Shown here in pieces: positions 24,255 through 33,852 of a stretch of 64,000 bases of DNA (positions are counted from its first letter, which is position 1; every line of letters begins with the position of its first letter). The stretch is from Paenibacillus sp. LHD-117 (GTDB lineage Bacteria > Bacillota > Bacilli > Paenibacillales > Paenibacillaceae). The stretch is taken from the NCBI RefSeq assembly GCF_030929555.1, contig NZ_JAVFVT010000013.1, positions 1 through 64,000 of the forward strand, written 5' to 3'. Made by a program: the position numbers and the translations under genes. The notes beneath the pieces were generated by a model. The model did no database searches. It saw only the letters and a list, made by a program, of their open reading frames with translations, and was not told where the DNA came from.

Positions 24255-26294
24255 ATGGGCACACCTACGGGCAAACGGTTGTTTCAATACGCCATGCTTT
24301 ATAAAAAACCGATTCTGCTGGCCATGCTTCTCCTCGTGCTGGCGGTATGCGCGGAGCTTACGGGCCCGCTGATCGCCAAGCGGATGATCGACCAGAACAT
24401 CCTCGGCATCGAGAAGCCTTGGCACGAAGTGCAGGGCGAGCAAGCTTACGCGGTGCAATACAAAGACAAGTGGTACAAACGGGAGGACCGGCTCGCGGAA
24501 GACGGCGGGGCAGCCGCTGCGGGCAAGGAGGTCCGCGTGCTTCAGGTCGGACGGAGCTATTACTTCCTGGATGGCGAGCTAGCGCTTGACGGGAAGAAAA
24601 CGGTGACCGGCGGCGAAATGACCGTTACGAATCCGGATACGGGCGAATCCGCCGCATATCCCGTTGCGAAGCTAACGACGAAGGAGCTGTACGCCTTCTA
24701 CAAGCCGGAGGTGCCGGGACTGCTTCGCCTCGCGGCGATGTACTTCGGCCTGCTGATCCTGGTCGCACTGTTCGCCTACGGCCAGCGCTTGCTTCTCCAG
24801 ACTTCAGCGAACCGCATTGTGCGGAAGATGCGTAACGACGTGTTCGCGCAGACGCAGCGGCTGCCGGTGCAATACTACGACAATTTGGCCGCCGGCCAAG
24901 TCGTCTCCCGCGTAACGAACGACACGGAAGCGATCCGTGAGCTGTACGTGGGCGTGCTGGCGAACTTTTTTACGGGGACGATCTACATGGTGGCGATCTT
25001 CGGGGCGCTGTTCCTGCTGGATACCCGCTTGGCGCTGATCACACTGCCGCTGGTTCCGATTCTGATCGTGTGGATTATCGTCTACCGCAAGTTCGCGGCC
25101 AAATACAACCGCATCATCCGGACGAAGCTGAGCGAGATCAACGCGATGATCAACGAGTCGATCCAAGGGATGACGATTATCCAAGCGTTCCGCCGCCAGA
25201 AGGAAACGACGAAGGAATTCGACGAGCTGAACGATTATTATTTTAAATATCAAAATAAGCTGCTCAGCCTCAACTCCATCACCTCCCACAACTTGGTCAA
25301 CGTCGTGCGGAACGTGCTGTTCCTGATCGTGATCTGGATGTTCTGGGGCGGCACGCTGGGCGCGATCGTTACGGTCGGCGTACTGTACGCGTACGTCGAT
25401 TACATGAACCGGATGTTCGCGCCGATCGTCGGCATCGTCAACCAGCTGTCCAACTTGGAGACGGCGCGCGTCTCCGCGGAGCGCGTGTTCAAGCTGATGG
25501 ACGAGGAAGGCATAGACGTCGAATCGGGCAAGCTGGAGCGGTACAAGGGCAACGTCGAGTTCGATAACGTCACGTTCGCCTACAAGAAGGACGACTACGT
25601 GCTGAAGGGGATCTCCTTCCACGCCCGCCAAGGCGAGACGGTCGCGCTTGTCGGCCATACCGGTTCGGGCAAAAGCTCGATCTTAAACCTGCTGTTCCGC
25701 TTCTACGACATTCAGGACGGCGCGGGACGTATTATCGTCGACGGCAAGGACGTTCGGGACATTCCGAAGCAGCTGCTGCGCCAGCATATGGGCATCGTGC
25801 TGCAGGATCCGTTCCTGTTCACGGGTACGATCGCGTCGAATGTGAGCCTCGACAATCCGGAGATTAGCCGCGAACGCGTGGAGCAAGCGCTTCGGGACGT
25901 GGGCGCGTACGAGATGTTCAGCCAGCTGCCTGGAGGCATCGACGCGCCGGTCATCGAGAAAGGCGCCACGCTCTCCGCCGGACAACGCCAGCTGATCTCC
26001 TTCGCTCGGGCGCTCGCGTACGATCCGGCGATTCTGATCCTGGACGAAGCGACGGCCAGCATCGACACGGAGACGGAAGCGATCATCCAAGCGGCGCTGG
26101 ACGTGCTGAAGAAAGGTCGCACGACGTTCGTCATCGCGCACCGGCTGTCGACGATCCGCCAAGCGGATCAGATTCTGGTGCTCGACCGCGGCGTGATCGT
26201 CGAGCGCGGCAACCACGACGCGCTTATGGAGCATCGTGGCAAGTACTACGCGATGTACCAGCTGCAGCAAGGCAGCACGGTGCAGCCGGCTTAG
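24255..26294 (+). CDS. bmrD: Multidrug ABC exporter subunit, BmrD/YheH type
   Basis: The partner of BmrC, 679 residues. After the first membrane helix it carries a soluble insert of about 100 residues (about 50-150: VQGEQAYAVQYKDKWYKRED and following), typical of BmrD. The ATPase has Walker A GHTGSGKSSILN and a proper catalytic Glu in LILDEATASID, but a degenerate signature, LSAGQRQLISFARAL. With BmrC it therefore forms one active and one degenerate ATP site. GGAGG lies 12 bases before the ATG. The substrate class in B. subtilis is drugs; here it is inferred. Confidence 0.88.
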   Translation: MGTPTGKRLFQYAMLYKKPILLAMLLLVLAVCAELTGPLIAKRMIDQNILGIEKPWHEVQGEQAYAVQYKDKWYKREDRLAEDGGAAAAGKEVRVLQVGRSYYFLDGELALDGKKTVTGGEMTVTNPDTGESAAYPVAKLTTKELYAFYKPEVPGLLRLAAMYFGLLILVALFAYGQRLLLQTSANRIVRKMRNDVFAQTQRLPVQYYDNLAAGQVVSRVTNDTEAIRELYVGVLANFFTGTIYMVAIFGALFLLDTRLALITLPLVPILIVWIIVYRKFAAKYNRIIRTKLSEINAMINESIQGMTIIQAFRRQKETTKEFDELNDYYFKYQNKLLSLNSITSHNLVNVVRNVLFLIVIWMFWGGTLGAIVTVGVLYAYVDYMNRMFAPIVGIVNQLSNLETARVSAERVFKLMDEEGIDVESGKLERYKGNVEFDNVTFAYKKDDYVLKGISFHARQGETVALVGHTGSGKSSILNLLFRFYDIQDGAGRIIVDGKDVRDIPKQLLRQHMGIVLQDPFLFTGTIASNVSLDNPEISRERVEQALRDVGAYEMFSQLPGGIDAPVIEKGATLSAGQRQLISFARALAYDPAILILDEATASIDTETEAIIQAALDVLKKGRTTFVIAHRLSTIRQADQILVLDRGVIVERGNHDALMEHRGKYYAMYQLQQGSTVQPA

Positions 26295-26565
26295 GATGAG
26301 CGGCGGAGCGCGGTGCTCCGCGGCTCGGAGAAAGCACGGCAATCGGTTTGCTAGGAGAGATGCCGCATCGCATGCTTATGCAGGACAGAAAGACGGATGC
26401 GCTCCGACATTGGAAATTCGGAGAGGGCAGCAAACGGGCGGTTCGCTTAGAGGGAGCGGTCTGCTTGTCGACTGTCGCCTATGCATGACCGGTCGCTGTT
26501 GCTGTTGCGCAGCGTGCGCATGTTGCCTGCCGGCAGCTCTAATCCGCACAATCCAATATTGGCGC

Positions 26566-26613
26566 AAAGACGCCATCATTTCCGTGTTTCACACGGGAGT
26601 GATGGCGTCTTTT
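26566..26613 (+). terminator. Intrinsic terminator downstream of bmrD
   Basis: AGACGCCATCA (26568-26578) pairs with TGATGGCGTCT (26600-26610), with an inner CCGTG/CACGG pair, followed by TTTTT. The 270 bases between the bmrD stop and this stem show no gene. Confidence 0.8.
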
Positions 26614-26641
26614 TACGTTGTTGCATAGGGAATGATTTGGA

Positions 26642-26843
26642 GGCAGTATGTCTGCGAGACCGAATAGTGGCCTTGATTGGTGTGTTTTGAGGACAGTATG
26701 TCGGCGAGACCGACAAAGTGGCCTTGAATGGTGTGTTTTGAGGGCAGTTTGTCGGCGAGACCGACAAAGTGGCCTTGATCAGCGTGTTTTGAGGGCAGTA
26801 TGTCGGCGAGACCGACAAAGTGGCCATGATTGGCATACGTTTG
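26642..26843. repeat. Tandem repeat array A, four copies of a 50-51 bp unit
   Basis: Copies start at 26642, 26692, 26743 and 26794 (the last partial). Each contains GCAGTATGTCGGCGAGACCG and ends near GTGTTTTGAG. A dyad TGTCGG-CGAGA-CCGACA lies in three of the four. The unit is 17 codons long in most copies, so several frames stay open through it. There are no unique spacers, so it is not CRISPR. Confidence 0.85.
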
Positions 26844-26850
26844 CCCGCTG

Positions 26851-27175
26851 TAGGTCCGTGAAACGAACCTACAGCGCGGAAAGCGCGCCCGCTGCTAGCT
26901 GCAGGTCCGCGAAACGTACCTACAGCGCGGAAAGCACGCCCGCTGCTAGCTGCAGGTCCGCGAAACGTACCTACAGCGCGGAAAGCGCCCCCGTCGTCGG
27001 CTGCAGGTCCGCGAAACGAACCTACAGCACGGAAAGCGCGCCCGTCGTCGGCCGCAGGTTCGCGAAACGTACCTACAGCGCGGAAAGCGCGCCCGCTGCT
27101 AGCTGCAGGTCCGCGAAACGAACCTACAGCGCGGAAAGCGCCCCCGTCGCCGGCTGCAGGTCCGCGAAACGTACC
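26851..27175. repeat. Tandem repeat array B, about 6.4 copies of a 51-bp unit
   Basis: The AGGTCCGCGAAACG element recurs at exactly 51-bp spacing: 26851, 26902, 26953, 27004, 27055, 27106, 27157. Each unit holds an AGGT...ACCTACAGC half-palindrome and a GCGCGGAAAGCGC stem. Copies differ at few positions. It directly follows array A but has an unrelated sequence and the same period. It ends 64 bases before the stop of the convergent GGDEF/EAL gene. Confidence 0.9.
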
Positions 27176-27238
27176 AGCAGCGCGCCAAACGGCACTGTCG
27201 CGCCATCGCGGAGCGCATATCCGGCAACGCCCCGCTCT

Positions 27239-29860
27239 CTATACCCGCAGCAGCGCCTCCAGTTGATCCGGCGGCAGCGGGCGGCTAAACAGGTAGCCTT
27301 GCAGCTCGTCGCAGCGCAGGTCTTTGCAGAACTGCGACTCATCCGCCGTCTCCACGCCTTCCGCGACAACCTTCATGTTCATGCTGTGGACCAGCTCGAT
27401 GATTGCTTTCACGATGGACGACTTTTTCTCGTCGTTCGTGATGCCCTGGATGAAGGAGCGGTCAAGCTTCACGTCGGAAATCGGCAGCCGCTGAAGCTGA
27501 TTCAGCGAGGAATAACCGGTGCCGAAGTCGTCGATGGAAATTTGGATGCCTAGTCCGCGCAAATACAGAATCGTCTCGATAACCTGCTCCATATTCCGCA
27601 TGAACACGCCTTCCGTGATCTCAAGGCTCACGTACTGAGGTTCCAATCCGGTATCCGCGAGCCCGCGCATGATCATTTCCTTCAGATTGCCCTGGTAGAA
27701 GTGGCGAGCCGAAATGTTAACGGACACCGCGATCTTCTTCAGCCCCGCGTCCTGCCAAGCTTTGTTCTGGCGGCAGGCTTCCCTGAATACCCAATTATCG
27801 ATTTCCAAAATAAAGCCGGATTCCTCCGCCAGCGGAATGAACTTGTCCGGCGGGATCATGCCGAGCTCGGGATGCGTCCAGCGAATGAGCGCTTCGATGC
27901 CGCAAAGTTCTCCGCTCGTCGCGCTCATCTTCGGCTGGTAGTGCAGGGAGAACTGATTCTCCCGCAGCGCTTTGATCAAACCGTTGTCGAGCTGCATCTT
28001 CTCCTGAATGAGCGGCGCGAGGCTCGGCTTAAAGAACCGGTAGCAGCCGTTGCCCTCTTCTTTGGCGTTGTACATCGCGATATCGGCGTTGCGGATAACC
28101 GTGTCCATGTCGGTGCCGTCCTTCGGATAAGTGCTGATGCCGACGCTGATGGTTACGAAAAGCGGCATGCCGTCGATGACGAACGGCTCCGTGAAGCTGC
28201 CCACAATCGCTTTGGCGCCCCGCACCAGCTCCTCTTCCTCCCGATAAGCGTAGATAAACACGAACTCGTCGCCGCCGAGGCGGAAGACGTCGCATTTTTT
28301 GCCCGGATAGTTGATGAATCGATCCGCGGTTTGCTTCAGCAGCTCATCGCCTGCCGAATGGCCGAGCGAGTCGTTGATTTGTTTGAAGCGGTTGATGTCG
28401 GCGAAGAAAACCCCGATCTTCTGTTTGCTGCCGGTAGTTGCGCTTAAATCAATCAGCTCTTGAAAATGGCGCGTAAACTGCAAGCGGTTCGGCAATCCCG
28501 TCAGCATGTCGTAATACGCGAGCTGGTGCAGGCGCTCCTCCGATTGCTGCAGCAGCTGGGCTTGCGCCTGCAGCCGCTCGTTGCTCTTCTGCGACTCGTT
28601 GAACAAGTGGCTGAGGTTGCTTGCCATATGCTTGAAGTTCGCGATCAGCGAGTGGATCTCGAGTATGCTGCTTCGCGGCCAGTCCGGCTCGTTGCGCTGC
28701 TTCAGCTTGAGAGGGAGATTGGTCGTCGACACCGCCAGCCGCTGCAGGCTTCGTACGACGGATCGCTGGATATACAGCGAGAAGGCGGCGGCCACGATGC
28801 TGGATACCGCCAAGAACAGCAGATGGACGTCGTATTTGTTGTACAGGTAATTTTGATAGTTGCTAAGCGGGACTTTGACCAGAAATCGGCCGGAGCCGTC
28901 CAGCAGGCGTTCCTCGTACAGGAAATGTTCGTTCTGCCAGGTCGTCGCGAGCAGATTGCGGAAATGCTCCTTCGGCCTGGAGAGCTTCAGGTTGCCGGTA
29001 ATTTGAACGTACGCATGATCGGCCTCCGGCCTTAGCACCATATACCAGAGCGAATGGCGGTTCGACGCGATCACCCGGCTGTCGTTGCCGACGAGACTGA
29101 TCGTGAAGGACGCGGGGGCGTAGCGGTCCACGGCGGCTTGCAGCTGTTCCGTCCTCTGCGCGCTCCACGGCGTCCGGGCGTTCGAGTTTTCCCATTCTTG
29201 CGAAATGGCATGAATCGCTTGTCTCGCTTGCTCCTGCGCGTACAGACTGACCTCCTTAAAGGAGTTCATGCTGTTCACCAGAATGTTCAGCATAAACGAA
29301 ACCATGACGATGCCGAGCGCCAGATGCACAAGGATTTGGCTGAAGGTGCTCGGCAGATGTTGGCCGCTCCTCCTCAATCGCTTGGGCGAGTACTGATGGA
29401 TAATCTCCGCGAACAAAGCGTTGAACAGACCGTTAATGGCCAGGATGCAGACGAATAAACGGATGTTCACCAGGCCGTCGGCATATTCATTCGAATAGAA
29501 CGCATACGTTAACGGGATGCCGACGAGCAGCCAATAGACTGTATCCAGGGCGAAAACACGGCCCGGATAACGCCGGAGCATAAGCCCGACGATCGCAACC
29601 TCCAACACGCCGATGAGATGGATGAGCGGCTGGCCGAGCAGCTGTGTCCCGATCGTATACGCTACGGCGGCGATCAGAATGCCTCGCCAGAAGCCGAACA
29701 GGCGGAGGGCAAGCAGCGTCACCAGACTCGTAAACGAGAACGTAATGCCATATATAAATTGGAATTTGCTCGATTCGCTAAGTACGGCGAGCAGCGTCAA
29801 CAGGCCGAACAATAAGACGATTAGCCATTGACTGCGCTGCAATAAATGGGGGTTAGTCAC
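27239..29860 (-). CDS. Membrane-bound GGDEF/EAL cyclic-di-GMP enzyme
   Basis: A cyclic-di-GMP signalling protein of 873 residues. The first about 190 residues hold five to six membrane helices resembling a 5TM sensor. Next come an extracytoplasmic stretch with another flanking helix pair (about 190-385), a linker/coiled coil (about 400-440), a GGDEF domain with intact LGGDEF (about 540) and an EAL domain with IEALIRW, DDFGTGYSSL and VAEGVET intact. Both catalytic sites therefore look usable. GTG 29860 is chosen, since GGAGG lies 6 bases upstream; the longer TTG frame from 29956 lacks a site. It faces the tandem arrays with no obvious terminator of its own. Confidence 0.9.
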   Translation of the reverse strand: MTNPHLLQRSQWLIVLLFGLLTLLAVLSESSKFQFIYGITFSFTSLVTLLALRLFGFWRGILIAAVAYTIGTQLLGQPLIHLIGVLEVAIVGLMLRRYPGRVFALDTVYWLLVGIPLTYAFYSNEYADGLVNIRLFVCILAINGLFNALFAEIIHQYSPKRLRRSGQHLPSTFSQILVHLALGIVMVSFMLNILVNSMNSFKEVSLYAQEQARQAIHAISQEWENSNARTPWSAQRTEQLQAAVDRYAPASFTISLVGNDSRVIASNRHSLWYMVLRPEADHAYVQITGNLKLSRPKEHFRNLLATTWQNEHFLYEERLLDGSGRFLVKVPLSNYQNYLYNKYDVHLLFLAVSSIVAAAFSLYIQRSVVRSLQRLAVSTTNLPLKLKQRNEPDWPRSSILEIHSLIANFKHMASNLSHLFNESQKSNERLQAQAQLLQQSEERLHQLAYYDMLTGLPNRLQFTRHFQELIDLSATTGSKQKIGVFFADINRFKQINDSLGHSAGDELLKQTADRFINYPGKKCDVFRLGGDEFVFIYAYREEEELVRGAKAIVGSFTEPFVIDGMPLFVTISVGISTYPKDGTDMDTVIRNADIAMYNAKEEGNGCYRFFKPSLAPLIQEKMQLDNGLIKALRENQFSLHYQPKMSATSGELCGIEALIRWTHPELGMIPPDKFIPLAEESGFILEIDNWVFREACRQNKAWQDAGLKKIAVSVNISARHFYQGNLKEMIMRGLADTGLEPQYVSLEITEGVFMRNMEQVIETILYLRGLGIQISIDDFGTGYSSLNQLQRLPISDVKLDRSFIQGITNDEKKSSIVKAIIELVHSMNMKVVAEGVETADESQFCKDLRCDELQGYLFSRPLPPDQLEALLRV

Positions 29861-29997
29861 CTGCGGCCTCCGATGCTGGTTGGATAACTTGAGTAATCCG
29901 CTAATTTCCCCTAATATTCGACAATTTCTTCTAGAATCCTGCTTGGCTTCCGGCAAAAGCGAAAGTTGCGGCAGTCTCGTTATTTTGATATAGTTCT

Positions 29998-30010
29998 ACT
30001 ATCGAATAGT
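29998..30010 (+). promoter_or_regulatory. Candidate MarR operator
   Basis: ACTAT-CGA-ATAGT is a short inverted repeat 35 bases before the marR start, overlapping a TATAGT-like -10 region (29989-29994). MarR proteins commonly repress their own operon from such sites. Confidence 0.4.
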
Positions 30011-30012
30011 TT

Positions 30013-30027
30013 CACAATAGAATTAAT
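30013..30027 (+). repeat. Direct repeat left of the marR-MMPL operon
   Basis: CACAATAGAATTAAT occurs here, in the marR 5' region, and again identically at 33853-33867 just after the operon terminator. Confidence 0.6.
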
Positions 30028-30044
30028 CGGGGAGGGACGCTTAC

Positions 30045-30491
30045 GTGGCATTGGAAAGCTGTATTCTAAAAGATTTAATACGCCGCTACGAAGGCGCCAA
30101 CTTCGTCGTTGAACGCAGGCTGCATGCCCAAATGAAGGACATGATGCCGGAAGAACTCACCGTCGACCAGTTCAAGATGCTGCGTTACTTGAATTATTCC
30201 GGGCGATGCACGCCTTCGGAATTGTCCGACATTTTTTGCGTGGGAAAAAGTTCCATTACGGCCATTGTTACGCGACTGTCCGATAAGGGGCTAATCAGCC
30301 GTATGCCGGAAGAAAGCGATCGGCGGATCATCAATTTGGTTTTGACGGAAGAAGGGAAGCGCTTGTGCGATCTCATGGAGGAGCAGGTGGAGGCGATGCT
30401 GGCCGGCTATATGAATCTGTTCGACGAGCAAGAGGCGCTTACGTTCATCGCGACGTTCGAGAAGCTGGCGCGCGTCATGTCGGAGACGTAA
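30045..30491 (+). CDS. MarR-family transcriptional regulator
   Basis: A 148-residue winged-helix regulator. The DNA-binding part (about 50-105) contains CTPSELSDIFCVGKSSITAIVTRL and the wing MPEESDRRIINLVLTEEGK, both typical. It starts at GTG 30045 with GGGAGGG 9 bases upstream. It precedes an MMPL exporter by 67 bases and most likely represses the shared operon until a drug or lipid-like ligand binds. Cys in the N-terminal MALESCILK and in IFCVGKSS might allow thiol sensing, which is only a possibility. Confidence 0.9.
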   Translation: MALESCILKDLIRRYEGANFVVERRLHAQMKDMMPEELTVDQFKMLRYLNYSGRCTPSELSDIFCVGKSSITAIVTRLSDKGLISRMPEESDRRIINLVLTEEGKRLCDLMEEQVEAMLAGYMNLFDEQEALTFIATFEKLARVMSET

Positions 30492-30558
30492 ACGGGAAGA
30501 TTGACGATGGCAGCATAACAGAGAGCAAGAGAGAAGCAAGAGGAGAGGGAGTGGAGCA

Positions 30559-33500
30559 GTGAGAATCATATTGAAGCTGAAGTGGCTCGTGCTGGCGCTG
30601 TGGGTGCTGGCCGCAGCCGGGTTGATGGCGGGCGCGCCGAATATGGAGGAGCTCGTCCGGACGAAAGGCCAAATAACGGTGCCGGACGGCTATTCCTCGA
30701 CAATGGCCGACGAGCTCGCGAAGGATATCGGGGCCGCCTCGAACGGTGCCGGCGAAGGATCGAAGGAGGGTTCAAGCTCGGAAGCTGTCTCGGGAGATGA
30801 GGGCGGAGGCATGTCCACCGTGCTCGTATTCCATAAGGAAGGCGGGCTGGGCGAGGAGGGTCTCGCGGAAGCGAAGGCCACGATCGAGAAGCTGGGCGGC
30901 GAGGAAGGTAAGTCGCTCGGCGTGCTCGACGTTACGTCCCACTTCGATATTCCGGAGCTGAAGGAGCAGATGATGTCCGAGGACGGCAGCACCGTTCTGG
31001 CTCTGCTGCATGTCAGCGCGGGCGAGCGCGAGCTGGCGGCCGTGCGCGACGAGCTGTACGCCGCGATCGATGACGTATCGGTGGACCATTACTATACGGG
31101 CAACTGGATCATTAACGAAGACGTGGTGCAAAGCTCGCAAGAAGGGCTGAAGAAGACGGAATTCATTACGGTCGGCTTTATTCTGGTGATCCTGTTCGTC
31201 GTCTTCCGCTCGGCGGCGGCGCCGCTCGTGCCGCTGCTGGCGGTCGGCTTCAGCTATTTGGTGTCGCAGTCGATCGTCGCGTACCTGGTCGAATACGTCA
31301 ACTTCCCCTTGTCGAACTTCACGCAAATCTTCATGGTGGCCGTGTTGTTCGGCATCGGCACGGACTACTGCATTTTGCTAATCAGCAGGTATAAGGAAGA
31401 GCTCTCCCATCGCGGGGATCGGACCGAGGCCATTATTCACACATACAGGACCGCCGGCAGAACGGTTTTGTTCTCCGGTCTTGCCGTACTTGTCGGTTTC
31501 GCGTCGATCGGCTTCTCGACGTTCGTCCTGTACCGTTCGGCCGTGGCGGTAGCGGTCGGGGTCGTCATTCTGCTGCTCGCTCTGTTCACGCTCGTGCCGT
31601 TTTTCCTGGCAGTGCTCGGGAACGCGTTGTTCTGGCCGGCGAAGGGGACGCTCGAGCATAAGCAGAGCCGCTTGTGGGGAACGGTCGGCAGCTTCTCGCT
31701 GCGGCGTCCGGTGTGGGCGCTCGTCATCTTGCTGGTCCTGATCGTGCCGTTCCTAACGGCGTACAAGGGATCGATCTCCTTTAACTCGCTCGACGAGATC
31801 GGAGAGAAATACGATTCGGTCAAAGGGTTTAACGTCATCGCGGACGGCTTCAGCCCCGGCGAGACGCTGCCGACCAATGTCGTGATCAAGTCCGATCAAC
31901 CGCTCGACACTCCGGAAGGCCTCGCCGCGCTCGAACAAGTGAGCCGTGAGCTGTCCAAGGTGGAGGGCGTGCAGGCGGTACGCAGCGTGACGCGCCCGAC
32001 GGGCCAGGTGCTGGAGGACTTCCTCGTGTCGGATCAAGTGCTGACGCTGGATGACGGTCTTGGCAAAAGCGGAGACGGCCTAAGCGAGATTAGCAGCGGT
32101 CTGGCGGAGGCGAGCAGCGCGCTGGGCGACAACGCGCCGAAGCTTGCCGAAGCGGCGGACGGCGCGGGCCAGCTCGCGGCGGGGACGGAAGAGCTCCGCT
32201 CCGGCGTGAATCAGCTTGCGGCGGGTCTACGCGCCATCGAGAAAGGGCTGAAAGACGGCACAGCCGGAGCCGCGGAGCTGACGGCCGGCCTCGAGCAGGC
32301 GAATGCAAGCGCCGAAGAGCTTGCCGCGGCGAATGCTAAGCTGCTCGAGAGCTACCAGACGATCGGCGGCGGCTTGTCCGGCCTGAATGCCGGCTACGAA
32401 TCGGTTGCCGCGGAAGGGGCGAAGCTCGCGGAAGGGTTATCCGGCGTGTCGAGCGGCCTTAGCGGCCTGGAAGAGAAGTATCCAGAGCTGAAAGACGACG
32501 AGCAATTCCAAGAGACGCTGCTGGCCGTTGCCAGTTTGCAGCAAGGTGCGGCGCAGCTTAGCGCCGGACTGAAGGAGCTGAACGGCCAGCTGGCAGGCGT
32601 CACTGACGGCATGGCGCAAGCGAACGCGGGCTACAAGCAGGCCGCGGCAGGACAATCAGCGCTGGCTGCAGGCCTTGGCGAGCTTGCCAAGGGGATCGCG
32701 GAGCTGCAGGGCGGCATCGCCCAAGCGGCAGCCGGCCAAGGCGCGATCATCGGCCAGCTGCCGGGCGTCACGCAGGGCCTCGGCGAGCTTGCCGCGGGCC
32801 AGCAGGAGCTGCAGGCCGGCTTTGTCTCGCTGAACGATCAGCTCGGCGAGCTGACGAGCGGGCTGGATCAGAGCGTTGACGGATTGACGCAAGTGACGGA
32901 TGGCCTTGCTTCCGCTGGCGGCTATTTGCAAAATCTGGCCGACGCGCCGGACAAAGAGCTGACGGGCTGGCATATCCCGCAGGAAGCGATTGACGACGAG
33001 CAGTTCCAATCGTCGCTTGACGTCTACATGTCACCGGATCGGGGCGCTGCGAAGTTCGATGTTATTTTCGACAGCAATCCGTATTCGGAAGACACGATGG
33101 CCGAGATTGCCTCGCTGGAAGCGGCCGTCGACCGGGCGCTCCGCGGCACGGCTTACGAAGGCGCGCAGTCGGCAATCGGCGGCGTGACGAGCATGAACCA
33201 CGATCTCGACACGATCTCGAACGAGGATTACACGCGGACGGTCATACTGATGCTGATCGGCATTACGCTGATCCTGATCGTACTGTTCCGCTCGATCATC
33301 ATCCCGGCTTACGTCGTAATTTCGCTGCTCGTGACGTTCTACACGTCGCTTGCGATCACGGAAGTCATCTTCGTTCGCATGCTCGGACTGACAGGCATCA
33401 GCTGGGCCGTTCCGTTCTTCGGCTTCGTCTTGCTGGTCGCGCTCGGCGTCGACTACAGCATCTTCTTGATGGACCGCTTCCGCGAGTATCGCCATCTTGA

Positions 33501-33801
33501 GCCGAAACAGGCCATTCTGGAAGCGATGAAAAACATGGGCTCGGTCATCATGTCGGCTGCCGTCATACTGGGCGGTACGTTCGCGGCGATGCTGCCGTCG
33601 GGCGTCATGTCGCTGCTCCAGATCGCGACGATGGTCCTGTGCGGATTGTTCCTGTACGCGCTTGTCATGCTGCCGCTCTTCATCCCGGTCATGGTGAGAG
33701 TGTTCGGGGAAGCGAACTGGTGGCCGTTCATGCGCGGCGATCAGGCAAGGGAAGCAGGCCGGCGGGAGCAAGAAGTGTTTGTGCACAATCACAGAGAATA
33801 G
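30559..33801 (+). CDS. MMPL/RND-family exporter with long glycine-rich heptad-like insert
   Basis: A 1080-residue membrane exporter of the MMPL family (YdfJ-like). Helices cluster at the N-terminus (about 1, 210-370) and near the C-terminus (about 890-1060). The membrane motifs GTDYCILLISRYKEE and GVDYSIFLMDRFREY each carry the Asp-Tyr pair expected in the proton pathway. Between them lies an extracytoplasmic region of about 300 residues (about 500-795) built of LAAG-type repeats (ELRSGVNQLAAGLRAIEKGL and similar), as in YhgE/Pip-like proteins. The start is GTG 30559 with GGGAG upstream. It is cotranscribed with marR and ends at a terminator. Drug or lipid export is inferred. Confidence 0.9.
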   Translation: MRIILKLKWLVLALWVLAAAGLMAGAPNMEELVRTKGQITVPDGYSSTMADELAKDIGAASNGAGEGSKEGSSSEAVSGDEGGGMSTVLVFHKEGGLGEEGLAEAKATIEKLGGEEGKSLGVLDVTSHFDIPELKEQMMSEDGSTVLALLHVSAGERELAAVRDELYAAIDDVSVDHYYTGNWIINEDVVQSSQEGLKKTEFITVGFILVILFVVFRSAAAPLVPLLAVGFSYLVSQSIVAYLVEYVNFPLSNFTQIFMVAVLFGIGTDYCILLISRYKEELSHRGDRTEAIIHTYRTAGRTVLFSGLAVLVGFASIGFSTFVLYRSAVAVAVGVVILLLALFTLVPFFLAVLGNALFWPAKGTLEHKQSRLWGTVGSFSLRRPVWALVILLVLIVPFLTAYKGSISFNSLDEIGEKYDSVKGFNVIADGFSPGETLPTNVVIKSDQPLDTPEGLAALEQVSRELSKVEGVQAVRSVTRPTGQVLEDFLVSDQVLTLDDGLGKSGDGLSEISSGLAEASSALGDNAPKLAEAADGAGQLAAGTEELRSGVNQLAAGLRAIEKGLKDGTAGAAELTAGLEQANASAEELAAANAKLLESYQTIGGGLSGLNAGYESVAAEGAKLAEGLSGVSSGLSGLEEKYPELKDDEQFQETLLAVASLQQGAAQLSAGLKELNGQLAGVTDGMAQANAGYKQAAAGQSALAAGLGELAKGIAELQGGIAQAAAGQGAIIGQLPGVTQGLGELAAGQQELQAGFVSLNDQLGELTSGLDQSVDGLTQVTDGLASAGGYLQNLADAPDKELTGWHIPQEAIDDEQFQSSLDVYMSPDRGAAKFDVIFDSNPYSEDTMAEIASLEAAVDRALRGTAYEGAQSAIGGVTSMNHDLDTISNEDYTRTVILMLIGITLILIVLFRSIIIPAYVVISLLVTFYTSLAITEVIFVRMLGLTGISWAVPFFGFVLLVALGVDYSIFLMDRFREYRHLEPKQAILEAMKNMGSVIMSAAVILGGTFAAMLPSGVMSLLQIATMVLCGLFLYALVMLPLFIPVMVRVFGEANWWPFMRGDQAREAGRREQEVFVHNHRE

Positions 33802-33820
33802 TCGGATACGGATCAAGTAG

Positions 33821-33850
33821 AGAAGCCGCGCCCTGGGGGCGCGGCTTCTT
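33821..33850 (+). terminator. Intrinsic terminator of the marR-MMPL operon
   Basis: AGAAGCCGCGCC (33821-33832) pairs with GGCGCGGCTTCT (33838-33849); only a short T tract follows. Confidence 0.75.
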
Positions 33851-33852
33851 AC

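Noticed and set aside
26642..27175. Possible CRISPR array
   Set aside because: The units are contiguous 51-bp tandem copies with no unique spacers, and no cas genes are present.
26648..27553. A 301-codon plus-strand frame through both tandem arrays
   Set aside because: It exists only because both repeat units are multiples of three; it runs on antisense to the GGDEF/EAL gene and has no ribosome site.
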